A DNA stretch of 41,940 nt, taken from NCBI GenBank assembly GCA_035644475.1, contig DASQOL010000105.1, positions 1 to 41,940 on the forward strand, written 5' to 3'. A program made the position numbers and the translations under genes. The notes under the pieces are model-generated. The model saw only the letters and a program-made list of their open reading frames with translations. It did no database searches and was not told where the DNA came from. The stretch comes from FEN-1219 sp035644475 (GTDB taxonomy: Bacteria; Pseudomonadota; Gammaproteobacteria; Steroidobacterales; Rariloculaceae). Below, in pieces: positions 39,581 through 41,940 of the stretch. Positions within the stretch are counted from its first letter, which is position 1; every line of letters starts with the position of its first letter.

Positions 39581-41940
39581 CTAGCGCGTGAGGTACATGC
39601 CGGCGTCGGTGCCGATGCTGAGGCGCGTTCCGCCCGAGCCCAAGTCCACGTAGTGCACGCTGTCGCGCGCGATTGCTCCGATCAGCGGCGGCGATTCGCT
39701 GACCACGGCGCCGTTGCGGGGATCGATCGTGACGAGCCGGCCGCCGGGTAGCAGACCTTCCGATCGTCCCACGAGCAGGTTCTTGCGCGCGAACACGGAA
39801 GGCTCGATCGCGATCGTGAGCGCGCGCCAGGGCAACGGGATCGTCTCGCTCGCACGCAGCTCCGAGTCGAACGGCGCGAGTAACGACGGGCTCGCCGGGC
39901 TCCCGGGGACATTCGGCGGATTGACCAATACGAACGTTTCCCCGCGGCCGTCGCCGTCCGTATCGCCGGCCGCGACGTCGGCGACGGTGCCCGCGAAGGG
40001 GAACGAGGCGTAGAGCTGGAACAGGCTCGGCGCGACCGCGCGCATGAAGACGTGCACGGACGAAGGAGTGAACGCAATGATCTCGCTTTCGCCGTTGTCG
40101 TCCCGGTCGGTGAGCAGCAAGCCGCGTGCGCCGGGCAGCGGCTCGCTTCGCCATAGGACTTGCCGCGTGGCGACGTCGAGCACCGAGACCACGCCGTTGT
40201 CGCCGAGCCAGACGAGCTCGTCGCGAGGATCGCCGTAGATGTTGCCGCTGACGAGCTGCACGGCGGGCTCGAACTGCGCCGGCGTCCACTCGACGTGTTC
40301 GGCGAAGAAATCGTAGGCCGTCGGGGTTGCGTCGAACGAACCGGTGTTGGCCAGCAACGCCTCGTCCGTGCCGTCGGCGTCGTAGTCGCGCACGGCGAGC
40401 GTCGAGAACACGCTGGTCACCTGCGTGCCTAGCTGCGCGCCGATCTCGAGGCCGCCGTCGGGAGCGAGCCGCACGAGGCGCGAGCTCGTCTGGGGGCTCT
40501 CGCCCGTCGTCGTGACGAACAGCGGCGCCGCCGGGCTCGTCGGGTTGCGCGCCAGCGCGCCGCCGGCGAACGGGCCCTCGAGCTGCACGGGGTCGGCGTT
40601 GGTCCACTCGATCGTGATGCCGGGATTCAGTCCCGCCACGACGAGCTCGTCCGACCCGCTGCTGGACAAGTTCGTGCCCCACACGATCTCGGTCTTGGAG
40701 TCGCCGTCGACGTCGCCGACCCCGAACGCGCTCACGCCGAATTCCTGATTGCCGATTTGAAACACGCTGCCGGCCGTGCCCGTGCCGGCGTCGTAGCGAT
40801 AGCCGGTGACGTTGCCGGATTGGTTGTCGCCCGCCAGGATCTCGGCGCGCGTGTCGCCGCCGATGTCGCCGACGAACAGCGCGTCGAGGCGCGGGCTCGC
40901 CACGGCGAACAGCGGCGTCGCCACGCCGGAGCGAAACGCCGTGACCTTGTTGTCCACGAACGCCACGATCTCGTCGGCCCCGGCGCCGTCGACGTTGCCG
41001 ACGGCCACGAGGTCGAATCCCTGCGGGCGTTGCCACTGCACCGCGGTCGTCTTGCCGTCGATCACGTAGCCGCCGCTCGTCACGATCTCGAGCGCCGCGT
41101 CGGCGTCGACGTTGCCGAGCGCCAGCGTGCCGCCGTACTGCGCGGGCCCGAGGGTGCTGACCACGGAGAGGTCGCTCGCGCGATACACGATGAGGTGCTG
41201 CGGATCGAAGCCGTTCACCGCGGCACACACGAGCTCCGCCGCACCGTCGCGGTCGAGGTCGCCGTACTCGAGGTCCGCGCACTGCTCGTCCGCGCCCACC
41301 GCCACGGAGGCGACCACTCGGCGCTCCACGCCGTCGAGCTTGAAGATCCGCTTGCCGGCCGTGACGAAGATCTCGTAGTGACCGTCGCCGTCCACGTCGC
41401 CGGCCGTCATCGTCTGCGCGTCGCTGAAGGCCCAAGGGCGGTCGGCGGGATCGAGCGCAAACGGGTACTCCCACGACTCGCGGTAGCCGCCCGCGCCGTC
41501 GGCCTCGATCTCGAGCAGCGAGCGCGGGCCCAACAGCAGCATCTCCGTGTCGTGGTCACCGTCGAAGTCGCCGATGCGCAAGGAGCCGACCACGGGGATC
41601 TGAATCCCGGTCCTGAGCAGCGGGTACCGGCGAGCCGGATCCTCGACGCGCAACGTTCCCGTGGCGGGATGCGCGCCCGGCCGGTCGAGCGTGATCGCCC
41701 AGCTCACGTCGAGCGTTCGATCGAACATCGGCCCTTGCGGCGTCCAGGCGACGGCGCCGGTTACGGGGTTTACGGTCATGCCCGCGGGGCCGTACGCGAC
41801 CTCGAAACGCCATTGCCCGACGGGATCGCCGTCGGGATCGACGGCTCTCGCCGTGAACGTCGTGGGCATGCCGTAGGGCGCCGACGCCGGGGCCCCGACT
41901 GCCGTGACGTACGGCAACGCATCGAAAATCTCGGTGGTCG
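39581..41940 (-). CDS. FG-GAP/VCBS repeat surface protein (partial, N-terminus beyond window)
   Basis: The frame is open to the right window edge, so at least 786 residues are present and the start is missing. Near the visible N-terminus is an Ig-like putative domain (PAGMTVNPVTGAVAWTP). About ten Ca-binding repeats of the DxDxDG type follow, spread over the protein (for example DFDGDHDTE, DVDGDGHYE, DVDGDSKTE, DYDADGTDE, DTDGDGRGE), as in integrin-like FG-GAP propellers. The C-terminus ends TDAGMYLTR, with no sorting signal, autotransporter or anchor. It is probably exported and extracellular; its partner is unknown. The stop lies 27 bases from the convergent sortase gene. Confidence 0.85.
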   Translation of the reverse strand, partial: TTEIFDALPYVTAVGAPASAPYGMPTTFTARAVDPDGDPVGQWRFEVAYGPAGMTVNPVTGAVAWTPQGPMFDRTLDVSWAITLDRPGAHPATGTLRVEDPARRYPLLRTGIQIPVVGSLRIGDFDGDHDTEMLLLGPRSLLEIEADGAGGYRESWEYPFALDPADRPWAFSDAQTMTAGDVDGDGHYEIFVTAGKRIFKLDGVERRVVASVAVGADEQCADLEYGDLDRDGAAELVCAAVNGFDPQHLIVYRASDLSVVSTLGPAQYGGTLALGNVDADAALEIVTSGGYVIDGKTTAVQWQRPQGFDLVAVGNVDGAGADEIVAFVDNKVTAFRSGVATPLFAVASPRLDALFVGDIGGDTRAEILAGDNQSGNVTGYRYDAGTGTAGSVFQIGNQEFGVSAFGVGDVDGDSKTEIVWGTNLSSSGSDELVVAGLNPGITIEWTNADPVQLEGPFAGGALARNPTSPAAPLFVTTTGESPQTSSRLVRLAPDGGLEIGAQLGTQVTSVFSTLAVRDYDADGTDEALLANTGSFDATPTAYDFFAEHVEWTPAQFEPAVQLVSGNIYGDPRDELVWLGDNGVVSVLDVATRQVLWRSEPLPGARGLLLTDRDDNGESEIIAFTPSSVHVFMRAVAPSLFQLYASFPFAGTVADVAAGDTDGDGRGETFVLVNPPNVPGSPASPSLLAPFDSELRASETIPLPWRALTIAIEPSVFARKNLLVGRSEGLLPGGRLVTIDPRNGAVVSESPPLIGAIARDSVHYVDLGSGGTRLSIGTDAGMYLTR

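Noticed and set aside
39581..41940. FG-GAP protein as a second sortase substrate
   Set aside because: Its C-terminus has no LPxTx motif, hydrophobic helix or basic tail.

Overview
The window is GC-rich chromosomal DNA from a Gram-negative bacterium, most probably a gammaproteobacterium. The evidence is the gmk-rpoZ-spoT-ridA-recG run, the pilMNOPQ-aroK-aroB cluster with an outer-membrane secretin, the divergent bioB/comF pair with a BirA-type operator, and the tesA/ybbA divergent pair. Steroidobacter or Nevskia relatives would fit, but the genus cannot be fixed from sequence alone. No tRNA, rRNA, CRISPR array, prophage or transposase gene was seen.

Layout. 1-9475 is almost entirely minus strand: bioB (cut by the window edge), ubiA, recG, ridA, a bifunctional rel/spoT, rpoZ, gmk and yicC, with comF as the one plus-strand gene. 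From 9658 the strand switches: a PP2C phosphatase, rph and rdgB overlap end to end. They are followed by an AT-rich gap with DnaA-box-like sites and clustered GATC, then rpmE and gltA. A conserved hypothetical gene and the penicillin-binding protein 1A gene run on the minus strand (13826-16991). The type IV pilus alignment/secretin operon pilMNOPQ follows, ends at a strong hairpin terminator, and leads into aroK, aroB and dgt. pyrF and a DUF445 membrane protein come next, then fadD-tesA (minus) divergent from a YbbA-type ABC ATPase. After that are a secreted Gly/Pro-rich protein, a YcgN-family protein, ppc, a secreted beta-propeller protein and an ABC exporter.

The right end (38238-41940) is the most unusual part. 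A small secreted protein ends in an LPRTA sorting signal, a membrane helix and an Arg-rich tail. Its gene overlaps by four bases a sortase gene whose product keeps the His, Cys and Arg catalytic residues. Together they form a dedicated sortase-substrate pair in a cell that must have an outer membrane. A large FG-GAP repeat surface-type protein lies convergently next to it and runs off the window.

The spaces between genes carry several families of small repeats: two copies of a 181-234 bp palindromic element with matching terminal inverted repeats; a 38-bp inverted repeat overlapping the end of dgt; a tandem 25-bp REP-like palindrome between ycgN and ppc; and a 15-bp tandem repeat that carries the stop codons of the genes beside it at two distant loci. 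None has a mobility gene in the window.
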